Shown piece after piece: positions 1-9,215 of a stretch of 64,000 nt of DNA (the stretch's first letter is position 1; each line of letters opens with the position of its first letter). Made by a program: the position numbers and the translations under genes. The notes beneath the pieces were generated by a model, which saw only the letters and a list, made by a program, of their open reading frames with translations, was not told the DNA's origin and searched no databases. The DNA is taken from the NCBI GenBank assembly GCA_947497755.1, contig CANMHT010000008.1, forward strand, positions 62,001 through 126,000. Reading direction: 5' to 3'. The stretch is from an uncultured Polaribacter sp. Its GTDB lineage: Bacteria > Bacteroidota > Bacteroidia > Flavobacteriales > Flavobacteriaceae.

Positions 1-215
1 AGACATAAAAATAACACATCAACATTCGAGTTTATAGTACTCGTAAAATGCATTGTTGTTGTTCCTACCAAATCCTGATGTACTTTGGCTATTTTATTTC
101 CTGCATTAGAAGTGCTGTATACAAAATTGATATTCACTTTTGTATGATGAATCAACAACCTTATCAATTCTCCTGCGGTATATCCAGCTCCTCCAATAAT
201 TCCTACTTGTATCAT
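1..215 (-). CDS. argC: N-acetyl-gamma-glutamyl-phosphate reductase, 5' part (runs off window)
   Basis: Cytoplasmic NADPH-dependent reductase of arginine biosynthesis that turns N-acyl-glutamyl phosphate into the semialdehyde. Only about 71 N-terminal residues lie in the window. They begin MIQVGIIGGAGYTAGELIRL, which is the ArgC dinucleotide-binding GxxGxxG motif followed by the typical E-L/I-R-L helix. The ATG overlaps the argG stop in an ATGA arrangement (212-215), so translation is probably coupled. It belongs to the GNAT-argG-argC operon that starts at about 2.3 kb. The gene continues beyond the left edge, so completeness cannot be judged. Confidence 0.9.
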   Translation of the reverse strand, partial: MIQVGIIGGAGYTAGELIRLLIHHTKVNINFVYSTSNAGNKIAKVHQDLVGTTTMHFTSTINSNVDVLFLC

Positions 216-1405
216 GGTGTTGTATTTACTTGTTGATAAATCTTATTTTGATTGCCTAGAATTTTGATAAAACCTTTTACCTCATCAGCAGACCAAGCTT
301 TATTCATTTCGCCATAATTACCAAAACCTGCATTCATTAAATCGTTAGGAGATGAAACACCATTAAGCGTAAAATGATAAGGCTTTAAACTCACAAAAAC
401 ATCACCAGAAACCTTTGCTTGACTACTTTCTAAAAAGGCTTCCATATTTCTCATAACTGGATCTAAATAGTGTCCTTCATGCAAATGCATCCCATAAAAA
501 CTAGCGATATATTCTTTGTGTTGTAGTTGCCATTTGGTTAAAGTGTGTTTTTCTAACAAATGATGTGCTTTAATAATGATTAATGCAGCAGCAGCTTCAA
601 AACCAACTCTTCCTTTAATACCGATAATTGTATCTCCTACATGGGTGTCTCTTCCAATTCCAAATTTTGAAGCCAACACATGTAAAGTTTCAATCAAAGT
701 CACTGGATCACTTTTTAAATCATCAATAGCTATCAACTCTCCTTTTTCAAAAGTTAGTTTAATGGTTTCTTCTGTTTTCTTTTTTATTTGTGATGGATAA
801 GCTGATTCTGGCAATGCTTTTTCTGAGCTTAATGTTTCAGCTCCACCAACACTTGTTCCCCATAAACCTTTATTTATAGAATATTTTGCTTGTTGCCATG
901 CCAAGTCAATTCCGTTTTCTTGCAAGTATTCTATTTCTTCTTCTCTAGATAATTGTTGGTCTCTTATGGGAGTAATGATGTTAATTTCTGGAGCTAAAAT
1001 TTGAAAAATCATATCAAATCTCACCTGATCGTTTCCTGCTCCAGTACTTCCGTGTGCGATATAACTTGCATTGATACTTTTGGCATAATTTACAATCTCG
1101 ATTGCTTGGATAATTCTCTCAGCACTTACGGATAAAGGGTATGTGTTATTTTTTAATACATTTCCAAAGATTAAATACTTTACTACTTTTTGATAAAAGT
1201 TAGTAACAGCATCAATATTTTGATAAGATCTAACTCCCATTTTATAAGCATTCCCTTCAATTTCTTTGATTTCTTTTTTGGTAAATCCTCCTGTATTTAC
1301 ACTTACGGCATGCACTTCATATCCTGCTTTTGATAAACTTACAGCACAATAGGAAGTATCTAAACCTCCGCTATAAGCGATTACTAATTTTTTCTTATTA
1401 CTCAT
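212..1405 (-). CDS. argG: argininosuccinate synthase
   Basis: Joins citrulline and aspartate with ATP to make argininosuccinate, the penultimate step of arginine synthesis; cytoplasmic. The 397-aa length is normal. The N-type ATP pyrophosphatase P-loop SGGLDTS is at residues 12-18, and the STGAGNDQVRFD segment lies around residue 120, as in the family. It overlaps the upstream GNAT gene by 8 bp and argC by 4 bp, so the three form one operon. Transcription is probably controlled by the leader-peptide attenuator at 2061-2306. Confidence 0.95.
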   Translation of the reverse strand: MSNKKKLVIAYSGGLDTSYCAVSLSKAGYEVHAVSVNTGGFTKKEIKEIEGNAYKMGVRSYQNIDAVTNFYQKVVKYLIFGNVLKNNTYPLSVSAERIIQAIEIVNYAKSINASYIAHGSTGAGNDQVRFDMIFQILAPEINIITPIRDQQLSREEEIEYLQENGIDLAWQQAKYSINKGLWGTSVGGAETLSSEKALPESAYPSQIKKKTEETIKLTFEKGELIAIDDLKSDPVTLIETLHVLASKFGIGRDTHVGDTIIGIKGRVGFEAAAALIIIKAHHLLEKHTLTKWQLQHKEYIASFYGMHLHEGHYLDPVMRNMEAFLESSQAKVSGDVFVSLKPYHFTLNGVSSPNDLMNAGFGNYGEMNKAWSADEVKGFIKILGNQNKIYQQVNTTP

Positions 1406-2018
1406 CTTTTGTATTCTTTAAAAACAGTGTTTGTTTTATTTTTTTCCATCTATTAAACACTGCTACTTTAATTTTTTTATTTGTTTTTTTATCGGTTGAT
1501 GTTGGATCATACAACATGCCGGTACACAAGCACATTTGCTGTTTTGTCCTTTGAAGTACATCGTAATTCTTACAAGTCTGACAACCTTTCCAAAAAGATT
1601 CATCGTTTGTTAATTCAGAAAATGTTACTGGTTTATAGCCTAAATCACTATTAAGTTTCATTACAGGTAACCCAGTAGTAATACTAAACACTTTTGCTTT
1701 AGGGAATTTTGTTCTGGAGTGTTCAAAAATTTTCTTTTTGATCGCTTTGGCAATTCCTTTTCCTCTATAATTAGGGTGTACAATTAATCCAGAATTTGCC
1801 ACAAATTTCCCGTGACTCCAAGATTCTATGTAGCAGAAACCAGCAAATTTGTTATTGTCTAAAGCAATCACAGCATTACCATGTTCCATTTTTTCTATAA
1901 TGTATGCTGGTTTTCGTTTTGCAATTCCGGTTCCTCTAGTTTTTGCGGCTTCAGAAATTGCATCACAAATCTGTTGCGCATATATTGTATGCGACTTGTT
2001 TGCAATCACAATTTTCAT
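1398..2018 (-). CDS. GNAT-family N-acyltransferase of the arginine operon
   Basis: A 206-aa acetyltransferase fold. The acyl-CoA pyrophosphate loop R-G-K-G is at residues 85-88, preceded by a GLIVHPNY beta strand. As first gene of an arginine operon it probably acylates glutamate or a related intermediate (the ArgA-like role); this is inferred from context. The C-terminal part is unusual for GNATs: Cys146-x-x-Cys149 and Cys163-x-Cys165 look like a metal-binding or redox module. Its stop overlaps the argG start. The ATG at 2018 is the only good start and lies about 45 nt after the last leader hairpin. Confidence 0.75.
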   Translation of the reverse strand: MKIVIANKSHTIYAQQICDAISEAAKTRGTGIAKRKPAYIIEKMEHGNAVIALDNNKFAGFCYIESWSHGKFVANSGLIVHPNYRGKGIAKAIKKKIFEHSRTKFPKAKVFSITTGLPVMKLNSDLGYKPVTFSELTNDESFWKGCQTCKNYDVLQRTKQQMCLCTGMLYDPTSTDKKTNKKIKVAVFNRWKKIKQTLFLKNTKDE

Positions 2019-2060
2019 TGTTATTGAAATTAGGTTGATAAATATTTTGATTGTTTGTTG

Positions 2061-2118
2061 AAGAAAGAACCGGACTCACCTAGGTTCCCAAAAAATTAAG
2101 AATCACCCAAAGGGCGAC
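2061..2118 (-). terminator. arg operon attenuator: two consecutive hairpins
   Basis: On the minus strand a 7-bp hairpin (GTCGCCC-TTT-GGGTGAT with G-U pairs, 2102-2118) is followed by a run of six T. A second hairpin, GAACC...GGTTC (2067-2087), is followed by TTTCTTC. Both sit between the Arg-rich leader peptide and the first structural gene. A segment just after the leader stop (GAATCA, 2237-2242) is complementary to the 3' arm of the first hairpin (2100-2105) and is a possible, weak antiterminator. Confidence 0.6.
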
Positions 2119-2246
2119 GGCGGAAAATTACGCGTACAGCTTCTCTGTTATTTGAAAAAATAACGGTAAAAATAAATACTATGAAGTTGAATTTGTACAA
2201 GGAAAGAAAAAATAAAAATTACGTAAAATAAGGCGTTGATTCACTA

Positions 2247-2306
2247 TTAGCTACGACAGCGACAGCGAAAAAACAGAGTACGTATTTTATTTTTTTGATA
2301 ATTCAT
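2247..2306 (-). CDS. arginine operon leader peptide (19 aa)
   Basis: A 19-codon ORF reading MNYQKNKIRTLFFRCRCRS then TAA, with four Arg codons (residues 9, 14, 16, 18), three of them in the last six. It precedes terminator hairpins and the arginine genes, which is the classic layout of ribosome-mediated attenuation: stalling at Arg codons when charged tRNA-Arg is scarce. A TAAGTTTG -7 box (2311-2318) ends 4 nt before the ATG, so the transcript is probably leaderless. No protein homology is expected; the call rests on composition and position. Confidence 0.75.
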   Translation of the reverse strand: MNYQKNKIRTLFFRCRCRS

Positions 2307-2310
2307 GAGG

Positions 2311-2339
2311 CAAACTTACAACTTTTTTCTAAAAACAAA
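2311..2339 (-). promoter_or_regulatory. promoter of the arginine operon
   Basis: Minus-strand TAAGTTTG at 2311-2318 matches the Bacteroidetes -7 consensus TAnnTTTG exactly. A TTTG at 2336-2339 lies 17 bp upstream as a -33 element. The predicted start site is within a few bases of the leader-peptide ATG at 2306. Confidence 0.6.
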
Positions 2340-2401
2340 CCTATTATTTTTTTGCTTTTTTAAAATCTTAAACTCCACAAACTATTTTTACAAACTAAAA
2401 A

Positions 2402-3997
2402 TCAACGTTTTATAAAATTAGATTTATTACTATCTAACAGTTTTTCTAAAATCTCAGTATTAACTGTAGTATCTCTAAAAGCGACTAAAGTTCTTATAGA
2501 AAATGTACGCAAAGCATCATGTACACTTAAAGTACTTACAGCAGAATCTTTTCTACCAACAAATGGTAATACATCTGGTCCTCGTTGACATTTAGAATTG
2601 ATATTTACTCTACAAACTTGATTTACTAATGAATCAATTAAAGGAGCTAAAGTAGCTGAGTTTTTACTAAACAAACTTACTTGTTGCCCATAATTAGATT
2701 CAGAAATATATTCTAAAGGTTCTGTAATATCTTTGAATGACAATATCGGAACAACAGGCCCAAATTGCTCTTCATGATACACTTTCATTGTATTATTTAC
2801 AGGATATAATACCGTTGGACTTGCAAAGCTGTGTTCAAATTGATTTCCAGAAGGATTTAAAATTGCAGCTCCTTTTAGCTTAGCGTCTTCAATTAATTCT
2901 TTAATATATGCTGGCTTATGCGGTTCTGGCAATGGTGTAATATTTACCTTTTCATCCCAAGGTAAACCACAGCGTAATTCTTCTACAGCAGCCACAAACT
3001 TTTGGTTAAATTCTTCTACAATGTCTTCGTGAACATAAAGAATCTTTAAAGCTGTACATCGTTGGCCATTAAAAGCTAAAGAACCTAAGACACATTCTTT
3101 TACTGCCAAATCTATATCACAATCTGGTAAAACTATACCTGGGTTTTTGGCTTCTAAACCTAATACCAATCGTAATCTATTTTTCTTCGGATGGTATTCT
3201 TGTAAAATATTTGCTGATTTGCTATTTCCAATCAAAGCCAAAACATCTACTTTTCCTGATTTTAATATTGGAGTTGCAAGTGTTCTTCCACTACCATAAA
3301 TAATATTCACCACTCCTTTTGGAAAACATTGCTGAAATGCTTCCAATAAAGGAGACAATAACAAAATACCGTGTTTTGCTGGTTTAAAAATGGTCGTATT
3401 TCCCATAATTAAAGCCGGAATTAACAAACAAAACGTTTCATTTAATGGATAATTATACGGACTTAAACACAGAACAACACCTAAAGGAGCTCTTCTTACT
3501 TGTGCTAAAATTCCACTATGCTCTTTTACTTCAGAAGCTTCATTATCCATTGCTTTTAACGCCTCAAGTGTATCTTCTATATAAGCAATCGTTCTGTCAA
3601 ATTCATCACAAGATTCGGCATATGGCTTTCCTATTTCCCACATCAAAAGTCGTACAACTTCTTCTCTGGTTTCCAACATCATTTTAGCAAATTTTGCTAC
3701 ACAAGCAATGCGTTCTTCAACTTTTAATGTTGCCCATTCTCCACGTCCTTTGTCATAAGCATTTACTGCAGCATCCAATGCTTCAAGTGCTTCTTTTTCT
3801 CCTAAATTGGGAATTTCTCCCAAAAAAGTGGGTACTAATGTACCTCCTTCGTCTTTGGTATAAATAGGCGAAAAAACCTTAGAAGTATCGTTTTTCCATT
3901 GTTTTAACTCACCGTTTATCAAAAATGTTTCTTGATTATAAGGCGTATTAACTTTGTATTCCGCTGAAATATTGGTATTTGTAAAAATGCTTTTCAA
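2402..3997 (-). CDS. gapN: NADP-dependent glyceraldehyde-3-phosphate dehydrogenase (GapN-type aldehyde dehydrogenase)
   Basis: A 531-aa aldehyde dehydrogenase of the non-phosphorylating GAPDH type, oxidising glyceraldehyde 3-phosphate to 3-phosphoglycerate and making NADPH. The nucleophile is Cys314 in FNGQRCTA, and the oxyanion Asn is in SPYNYPLN (about 182). Around residue 280, where most family members read ELGGK, this one reads GLEAK. Aligned without gaps, the usual general-base Glu position holds Gly280 and a Glu (282) lies two residues later. It starts 30 nt after ilvA, so it may be the last gene of the ilv operon. Substrate is assigned from overall resemblance only. Confidence 0.8.
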   Translation of the reverse strand: MKSIFTNTNISAEYKVNTPYNQETFLINGELKQWKNDTSKVFSPIYTKDEGGTLVPTFLGEIPNLGEKEALEALDAAVNAYDKGRGEWATLKVEERIACVAKFAKMMLETREEVVRLLMWEIGKPYAESCDEFDRTIAYIEDTLEALKAMDNEASEVKEHSGILAQVRRAPLGVVLCLSPYNYPLNETFCLLIPALIMGNTTIFKPAKHGILLLSPLLEAFQQCFPKGVVNIIYGSGRTLATPILKSGKVDVLALIGNSKSANILQEYHPKKNRLRLVLGLEAKNPGIVLPDCDIDLAVKECVLGSLAFNGQRCTALKILYVHEDIVEEFNQKFVAAVEELRCGLPWDEKVNITPLPEPHKPAYIKELIEDAKLKGAAILNPSGNQFEHSFASPTVLYPVNNTMKVYHEEQFGPVVPILSFKDITEPLEYISESNYGQQVSLFSKNSATLAPLIDSLVNQVCRVNINSKCQRGPDVLPFVGRKDSAVSTLSVHDALRTFSIRTLVAFRDTTVNTEILEKLLDSNKSNFIKR

Positions 3998-4027
3998 TGT
4001 AATAACTTGAATTAAATTTTATGCAAG

Positions 4028-5293
4028 TTATATCAAATATTGAAATAAATCAGGTTTATCGTTTAAATAATCCCCATAGAAGTTTCGCTCTTTCATTCGT
4101 TCAATTAAAGGAGCTAAGTCTGCACTATTCTTTAATTCAATACCAACAACTGCTGGGCCGTTTTCTCTATTGTGCTTTTTAGAATATTCAAAATGTGTAA
4201 TATCATCTTTCGGACCTAATATTTCTGCCACAAATTCTTTCAAAGCACCAGCTCTTTGCGGAAATCGGATGATAAAATAATGCTTTAAACCGTTGTATAA
4301 AAGAGCGCGTTCTTTTATCTCTGCAGTTCTTGTAATATCATTATTAGAACCACTTACAAGGCACACAACATTTTTCCCTTTAATTTCTTCAGAAAAGGAA
4401 TCTAAAGCGGCTAAAGTTAATGCTCCTGCAGGTTCAACTACTATAGCATCCCTATTGTATAAATCTAAAATAGTTTGACACACTTTTCCTTCTGGTACCG
4501 TAATCATAGCATCTAAATGTTGCTTACAAATTTCAAAAGTTAGATCGCCTACTTGTTGTACAGCAGCACCATCTACAAACTTTTCTATAGATGACAAACA
4601 CACATTTTTATTGTGCTCTAAAGCTGTTTTCATTGATGGAGCACCAGCTGGCTCTACTCCAATAACCTTTGTTTTTGGAGAAAGTAGTTTAAAAACAGAA
4701 GACAATCCAGAAGCTAACCCTCCGCCTCCAACAGGTACAAAAACATAATCAATTGGAGAAGTTGTTTGTTCTAAAATCTCAAGACCAACAGTAGCTTGCC
4801 CTTCAATAATCTTAGGATCATTAAAAGGATGAACGAATGTTTTTCCCAGCAAATCACATTCGCGTTTTGCTTCGTTTTGGGCATCATCAAAAGTATCTCC
4901 AACTAACTTTACGGTAATATAATCACCACCAAACATTTGTACTTGTTCTAGCTTTTGTTTTGGTGTTGGTGTTGGCATAAAAATAGTTCCGTGAATCTGA
5001 AGTTTCTGACAAGCAAAAGCCACACCTTGCGCGTGATTTCCGGCACTTGCACAGACAATTCCTTTGTTCAATTCTTCTTTAGACAATGAACTTATTTTAT
5101 GATAAGCACCTCTAATTTTATACGAGCGTACTAGTTGTAAGTCTTCTCTTTTTAAGAATATATTTGTCTCAAACTTTTTAGAGTAATTCATATTGTAAGT
5201 TAAAGGAGTTACTGCAACCACCTCTTTCAAGGCAGTTACAGCTTTCCTCACATCTACTAACTTAGGATAATATGTTGTTGTTTTTACACTCAT
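4028..5293 (-). CDS. ilvA: threonine dehydratase (biosynthetic)
   Basis: PLP enzyme converting threonine to 2-oxobutanoate and ammonia, the first committed step to isoleucine. The 421-aa length fits the short biosynthetic form. The PLP lysine is K59 in SYKIRGAY; the glycine loop PVGGGGLASG is near residue 190. A C-terminal ACT-like regulatory domain begins with HYFIIRFPQRAGAL, which suggests feedback control by isoleucine. It follows ilvC by about 65 nt, in the operon read from the tandem attenuators at 11.1-11.3 kb. Confidence 0.93.
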   Translation of the reverse strand: MSVKTTTYYPKLVDVRKAVTALKEVVAVTPLTYNMNYSKKFETNIFLKREDLQLVRSYKIRGAYHKISSLSKEELNKGIVCASAGNHAQGVAFACQKLQIHGTIFMPTPTPKQKLEQVQMFGGDYITVKLVGDTFDDAQNEAKRECDLLGKTFVHPFNDPKIIEGQATVGLEILEQTTSPIDYVFVPVGGGGLASGLSSVFKLLSPKTKVIGVEPAGAPSMKTALEHNKNVCLSSIEKFVDGAAVQQVGDLTFEICKQHLDAMITVPEGKVCQTILDLYNRDAIVVEPAGALTLAALDSFSEEIKGKNVVCLVSGSNNDITRTAEIKERALLYNGLKHYFIIRFPQRAGALKEFVAEILGPKDDITHFEYSKKHNRENGPAVVGIELKNSADLAPLIERMKERNFYGDYLNDKPDLFQYLI

Positions 5294-5359
5294 CTATTTA
5301 GATTTTCTTGTTGTTGCCTTTCTATTACGCTTAAGGCACAAGTATCATTCAGTTTATAA

Positions 5360-6826
5360 TTAGATTTTTTTCATGGCGGTCATTGACGCTCTTAAAACTG
5401 CTCCTACTTTTTCTACTTCGTGTTCTCTAATTATTTTATTTACAGCAATTAATTCTTGATTATCCACACCATTATCAGCACTATAAGCTTTCCCAATTAC
5501 ATCCGTTGTAATGGTTTTCATAAAATCAGTTAGCAATGGTTTACAAGCATGATCAAATAGATAACAACCATACTCTGCGGTATCAGAAATTACACGATTC
5601 ATTTCGTACAATTTTTTACGAGCAATTGTATTGGCTATCAGCGGAGTTTCATGTAACGATTCGTAATAAGCAGATTCTGCTATAATTCCAGATTCTGTCA
5701 TTGTTTCAAAAGCCAATTCAACTCCAGCTCTAACAAATGCCACTAATAAAGTACCATGATCAAAATATTCTTGTTCAGAAATTTCTTGATTCGTAATTGG
5801 TGTTTTTTCAAATGCTGTTTCTCCAGTTGCTGCTCTCCAGTTTAATAAATTTTCATCGCCTTTTGCCCAATCTTCCATCATGGTTTTTGAAAAATGTCCA
5901 GACATAATATCATCCATATGCTTTTGAAACAATGGTCGCATAATAGTTTTTAATTCTTCAGACAATTGGAATGCTTTCAGTTTTGCTGGATTAGACAAAC
6001 GATCCATCATATTGGTAATACCACCATGCTTTAATGCTTCTGTAATGGTTTCCCAACCATATTGAATTAGTTTTGCGGCATATCCTGGTTTAATTCCTTC
6101 TTTAACCATTTTATCAAAAGACAAAATTGCTCCAGTTTGTAACACACCACATAAAATTGTTTGTTCTCCCATCAAATCAGATTTAACTTCTGCTACAAAA
6201 GAAGATTCTAGTACTCCTGCTTTATGTCCACCAGTGGCTACAGCATAGGCTTTAGCTTGTGCTAATCCTTTACCTTCTGGATCATTTTCTGGGTGTACAG
6301 CAATTAGTGTTGGCACTCCAAAACCTCTTTTGTATTCTTCCCTAACTTCAGAACCTGGACATTTTGGGGCAACCATTATCACTGTTAAATCTTCTCTAAC
6401 TTGCATTCCTTCTTCTACAATATTAAAACCATGAGAATACGACAAGGTTGCTCCTTTTTTCATTAAGGGCATTACTGCATTTACCACATTAGTATGTTGC
6501 TTATCTGGAGTTAAATTCAATACCAAATCTGCTGTTGGTATTAATTCTTCATAAGTTCCTACAACAAAACCATTTTCTGTAGCATTTACATACGAAGCTC
6601 TTTTTTCTGAAATTGCAGCAGCTCTTAAAGTATATGAGATATCCAATCCAGAATCTCTCATATTTAACCCTTGGTTTAGTCCTTGTGCACCACAACCTAC
6701 AATTACGATTTTCTTTCCTTTTAATGCAGCAACACCTTCTTCAAATTCTGAAGATTCCATAAATCTACATTTTCCTAACTCTGTTAATTGATCTCTTAAC
6801 GAAAGCGTATTAAAATAATTTGTCAT
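5360..6826 (-). CDS. ilvC: ketol-acid reductoisomerase (long, class II form)
   Basis: Mg- and NADPH-dependent isomeroreductase, the second shared step of valine and isoleucine synthesis. I chose the ATG at 6826, giving 488 aa beginning [14 protein letters not shown], because the family begins at this point; an upstream in-frame ATG at 6850 would only add eight residues. The Rossmann motif [17 protein letters not shown] is visible. The length and the duplicated C-terminal knotted domain match the long enterobacterial-type enzyme rather than the 330-aa form. It lies between ilvN and ilvA in the operon. Confidence 0.93.
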   Translation of the reverse strand: MTNYFNTLSLRDQLTELGKCRFMESSEFEEGVAALKGKKIVIVGCGAQGLNQGLNMRDSGLDISYTLRAAAISEKRASYVNATENGFVVGTYEELIPTADLVLNLTPDKQHTNVVNAVMPLMKKGATLSYSHGFNIVEEGMQVREDLTVIMVAPKCPGSEVREEYKRGFGVPTLIAVHPENDPEGKGLAQAKAYAVATGGHKAGVLESSFVAEVKSDLMGEQTILCGVLQTGAILSFDKMVKEGIKPGYAAKLIQYGWETITEALKHGGITNMMDRLSNPAKLKAFQLSEELKTIMRPLFQKHMDDIMSGHFSKTMMEDWAKGDENLLNWRAATGETAFEKTPITNQEISEQEYFDHGTLLVAFVRAGVELAFETMTESGIIAESAYYESLHETPLIANTIARKKLYEMNRVISDTAEYGCYLFDHACKPLLTDFMKTITTDVIGKAYSADNGVDNQELIAVNKIIREHEVEKVGAVLRASMTAMKKI

Positions 6827-6911
6827 TTTTCTGTTATTATTGATAAGCAACCTCTACAAAATGAGGTGTTTTTTTATTTATTTTTTTGTTGATTTTCTTA
6901 ATTACGATGCT

Positions 6912-7436
6912 TTAAAAAGTTGCAAGCATTTCTGAAATATTCATAGGTTCTTTGGTTACCGATATCCTTCCAGATCTTACAAACTGCAATAATTTATACG
7001 GTTTTAAATCTTGGTAAAGTTGTTCTGTTTCGTGTCTTCTTCCTGTTTTTTCAATAACAAAAAACTCACGAGAAACCGTTACAATATTTGCATGACTTGC
7101 TTTGATAATATTCTGAATTTGTCGTTCATCAAACAGCGAATCTGAAGCTACTTTAAACAAAGCCGATTCTTGATAAATAGTTTCTTCATCTGTATGAGCG
7201 TAAGCTTTAATTACCTCTATTTGCTTTTCTAATTGCCCAACAATTTTACTGGCTTGATCTTTATTCATTGAGGCTACAATCACAAACCTATTGATGTTTT
7301 CTATTTCTGATTGTGAAGTAGTTAAACTCTCTATATTGATATGTCTCTTTAAAAAGATTGACGAAACTCGGTTTAAGAGTCCTACATTATTTTCTGTATA
7401 TACTGATATGGTATATGATTTATTCTCTGTACTCAT
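6912..7436 (-). CDS. ilvN: acetolactate synthase small (regulatory) subunit
   Basis: Regulatory subunit that stimulates the IlvB catalytic subunit and confers valine feedback inhibition. The chosen ATG at 7436 gives 174 aa starting MSTENKSYTISVYTENNVGLL; the longer reading frame would need a TTG at 7454. The N-terminal ACT domain (about residues 8-85) has the typical GLLNRVSSIFLKRHINIESL helix. A second C-terminal ACT-like domain follows. It lies 28 nt after ilvB. Confidence 0.92.
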   Translation of the reverse strand: MSTENKSYTISVYTENNVGLLNRVSSIFLKRHINIESLTTSQSEIENINRFVIVASMNKDQASKIVGQLEKQIEVIKAYAHTDEETIYQESALFKVASDSLFDERQIQNIIKASHANIVTVSREFFVIEKTGRRHETEQLYQDLKPYKLLQFVRSGRISVTKEPMNISEMLATF

Positions 7437-7464
7437 AATTTTCTTTTTTCTCAATTCAATTCTA

Positions 7465-9198
7465 TTAACTTAATCTTACATCAGAAACCGAAGCTCCAGT
7501 TGGAATCATTGGAAATACATTGTTTTCTTTTTCTACGCATACTTCTAAAAAGTAAGAATCTTTAGAGGCTACCATCTGCGCTACAGCGTTGGCTAAATCT
7601 TCTCGTTTGGTAACTCTTTTGGCTTCTATATGATATCCTTTGGCAATGGTTATAAAATCTGGATTGGTCATTTCTGTAGAAGCATATCTTCTATCAAAAA
7701 ACAATTGCTGCCATTGACGTACCATTCCTAAAAAATCATTGTTTAAAACCACGATTTTTACAGCTGCTTTGGTTTGAAAAATAGTTCCCAATTCTTGTAT
7801 GGTCATTTGATAACCTCCGTCACCAATTATGGCAATAACTTCTCTGTTTTCTGCCCCCATTTTTGCTCCTATTGCTGCTGGCAAAGCAAAGCCCATTGTA
7901 CCTAAACCACCAGAAGTAATATTGCTTTTGGTTTGTTTAAAATTAGCATATCGACAAGCAATCATTTGATGCTGTCCAACATCAGAAACAATTACCGCTT
8001 CTCCTTTTGTTTGGGTATTTATCTCTCGAATTACTTCTCCCATAGTGATTCCTTCTTTTACAGGAAACAACTCGTCTTTAATTACTTTTTCAAACTCAAT
8101 GGTATCGTGATTTCTAAACTCTTGTAACCATTCTTTAAAAGTATTTTCTTTTACCAATGGTAAAATTTTAGTCAATGTTTCTTTCGCATTTCCTAAAACA
8201 GCAACTTCTGTTTTTACGTTTTTATCAATTTCTGCAGGATCAATTTCAAAGTGAATTACTTTGGCTTGTTTGGCATAGGTTTCTAAATTTCCTGTTACAC
8301 GGTCGTCAAAACGCATTCCGATTGCAATTAAAACATCGCATTCGTTGGTAAGCTTATTCGGACCATAATTTCCATGCATTCCTACCATTCCAACATGCAA
8401 AGGATGATCAGAATCTAATGCAGACAATCCTAATATTGTACTTGCAGACGGAATTCCTGTTTTTTCTATAAAAGCCTTAAAAGCTTCTTCTGCTTCTCCT
8501 AGAATTACTCCTTGACCAAAAACAATCATTGGTTTTTTTGCTGCATTTATCAATTTAGCGGCTTCTAATAATTGTCCTTTGTCGATATCTGGTACAGCTT
8601 TGTAACTTCTAATAGAAGTACATTTCTCGTACTCAAAATCTAACATATCAAATTGTGCATTTTTTGTTATGTCGATCAATACTGGTCCTGGTCTTCCAGA
8701 ACGTGCGATATAAAATGCTTTTGCCAGTACTTCTGGAATCTCATGTGCTTCTGTAATTTGATAATTCCATTTTGTTACTGGAGTAGAAATACCCACAATA
8801 TCTGTTTCTTGAAAAGCATCAGATCCTAATAAATGTTTCCCTACTTGTCCTGTAATACATACCATTGGAGTAGAATCTATTTGAGCATCAGCAATACCAG
8901 TTACTAAATTGGTTGCTCCAGGGCCAGAAGTTGCCATAGCGACTCCAACTTTTCCTGTAACTCTAGCAAAACCTTGTGCAGCATGTGTAGCTCCTTGCTC
9001 ATGACGTGTCAATACATGGCGTAATTGATCTTGGTATTTATACAATTCATCATAAATAGGCATAATGGCTCCTCCTGGATAACCATAAATTAAATCAACT
9101 CCTTCTGCTAATAAACATTTAATGACTGCTTCAGCACCAGAAATATGTTGTGTTTTCTTTTCTATTGTTTGATTGGCGATTTGTGTTTGAGCTTTCAT
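7465..9198 (-). CDS. ilvB: acetolactate synthase large (catalytic) subunit
   Basis: Thiamine diphosphate and FAD enzyme joining pyruvate with pyruvate or 2-oxobutanoate, the first shared step of branched-chain amino acid synthesis. At 577 aa it is full length. The activating Glu67 is in RHEQGATHAAQG. The ThDP motif starts GDGGYQMTIQELGTIF and ends VVLNN near the C-terminal third. It pairs with ilvN immediately downstream and follows ilvD by 17 nt, so the operon is tightly packed. Confidence 0.95.
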   Translation of the reverse strand: MKAQTQIANQTIEKKTQHISGAEAVIKCLLAEGVDLIYGYPGGAIMPIYDELYKYQDQLRHVLTRHEQGATHAAQGFARVTGKVGVAMATSGPGATNLVTGIADAQIDSTPMVCITGQVGKHLLGSDAFQETDIVGISTPVTKWNYQITEAHEIPEVLAKAFYIARSGRPGPVLIDITKNAQFDMLDFEYEKCTSIRSYKAVPDIDKGQLLEAAKLINAAKKPMIVFGQGVILGEAEEAFKAFIEKTGIPSASTILGLSALDSDHPLHVGMVGMHGNYGPNKLTNECDVLIAIGMRFDDRVTGNLETYAKQAKVIHFEIDPAEIDKNVKTEVAVLGNAKETLTKILPLVKENTFKEWLQEFRNHDTIEFEKVIKDELFPVKEGITMGEVIREINTQTKGEAVIVSDVGQHQMIACRYANFKQTKSNITSGGLGTMGFALPAAIGAKMGAENREVIAIIGDGGYQMTIQELGTIFQTKAAVKIVVLNNDFLGMVRQWQQLFFDRRYASTEMTNPDFITIAKGYHIEAKRVTKREDLANAVAQMVASKDSYFLEVCVEKENNVFPMIPTGASVSDVRLS

Positions 9199-9215
9199 TT
9201 CTTTTCTCTTTTTTA

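Noticed and set aside
2041..2306. T-box-type leader before the arginine genes
   Set aside because: No T-box consensus or specifier-loop architecture is visible, while an Arg-rich ORF explains the region better.
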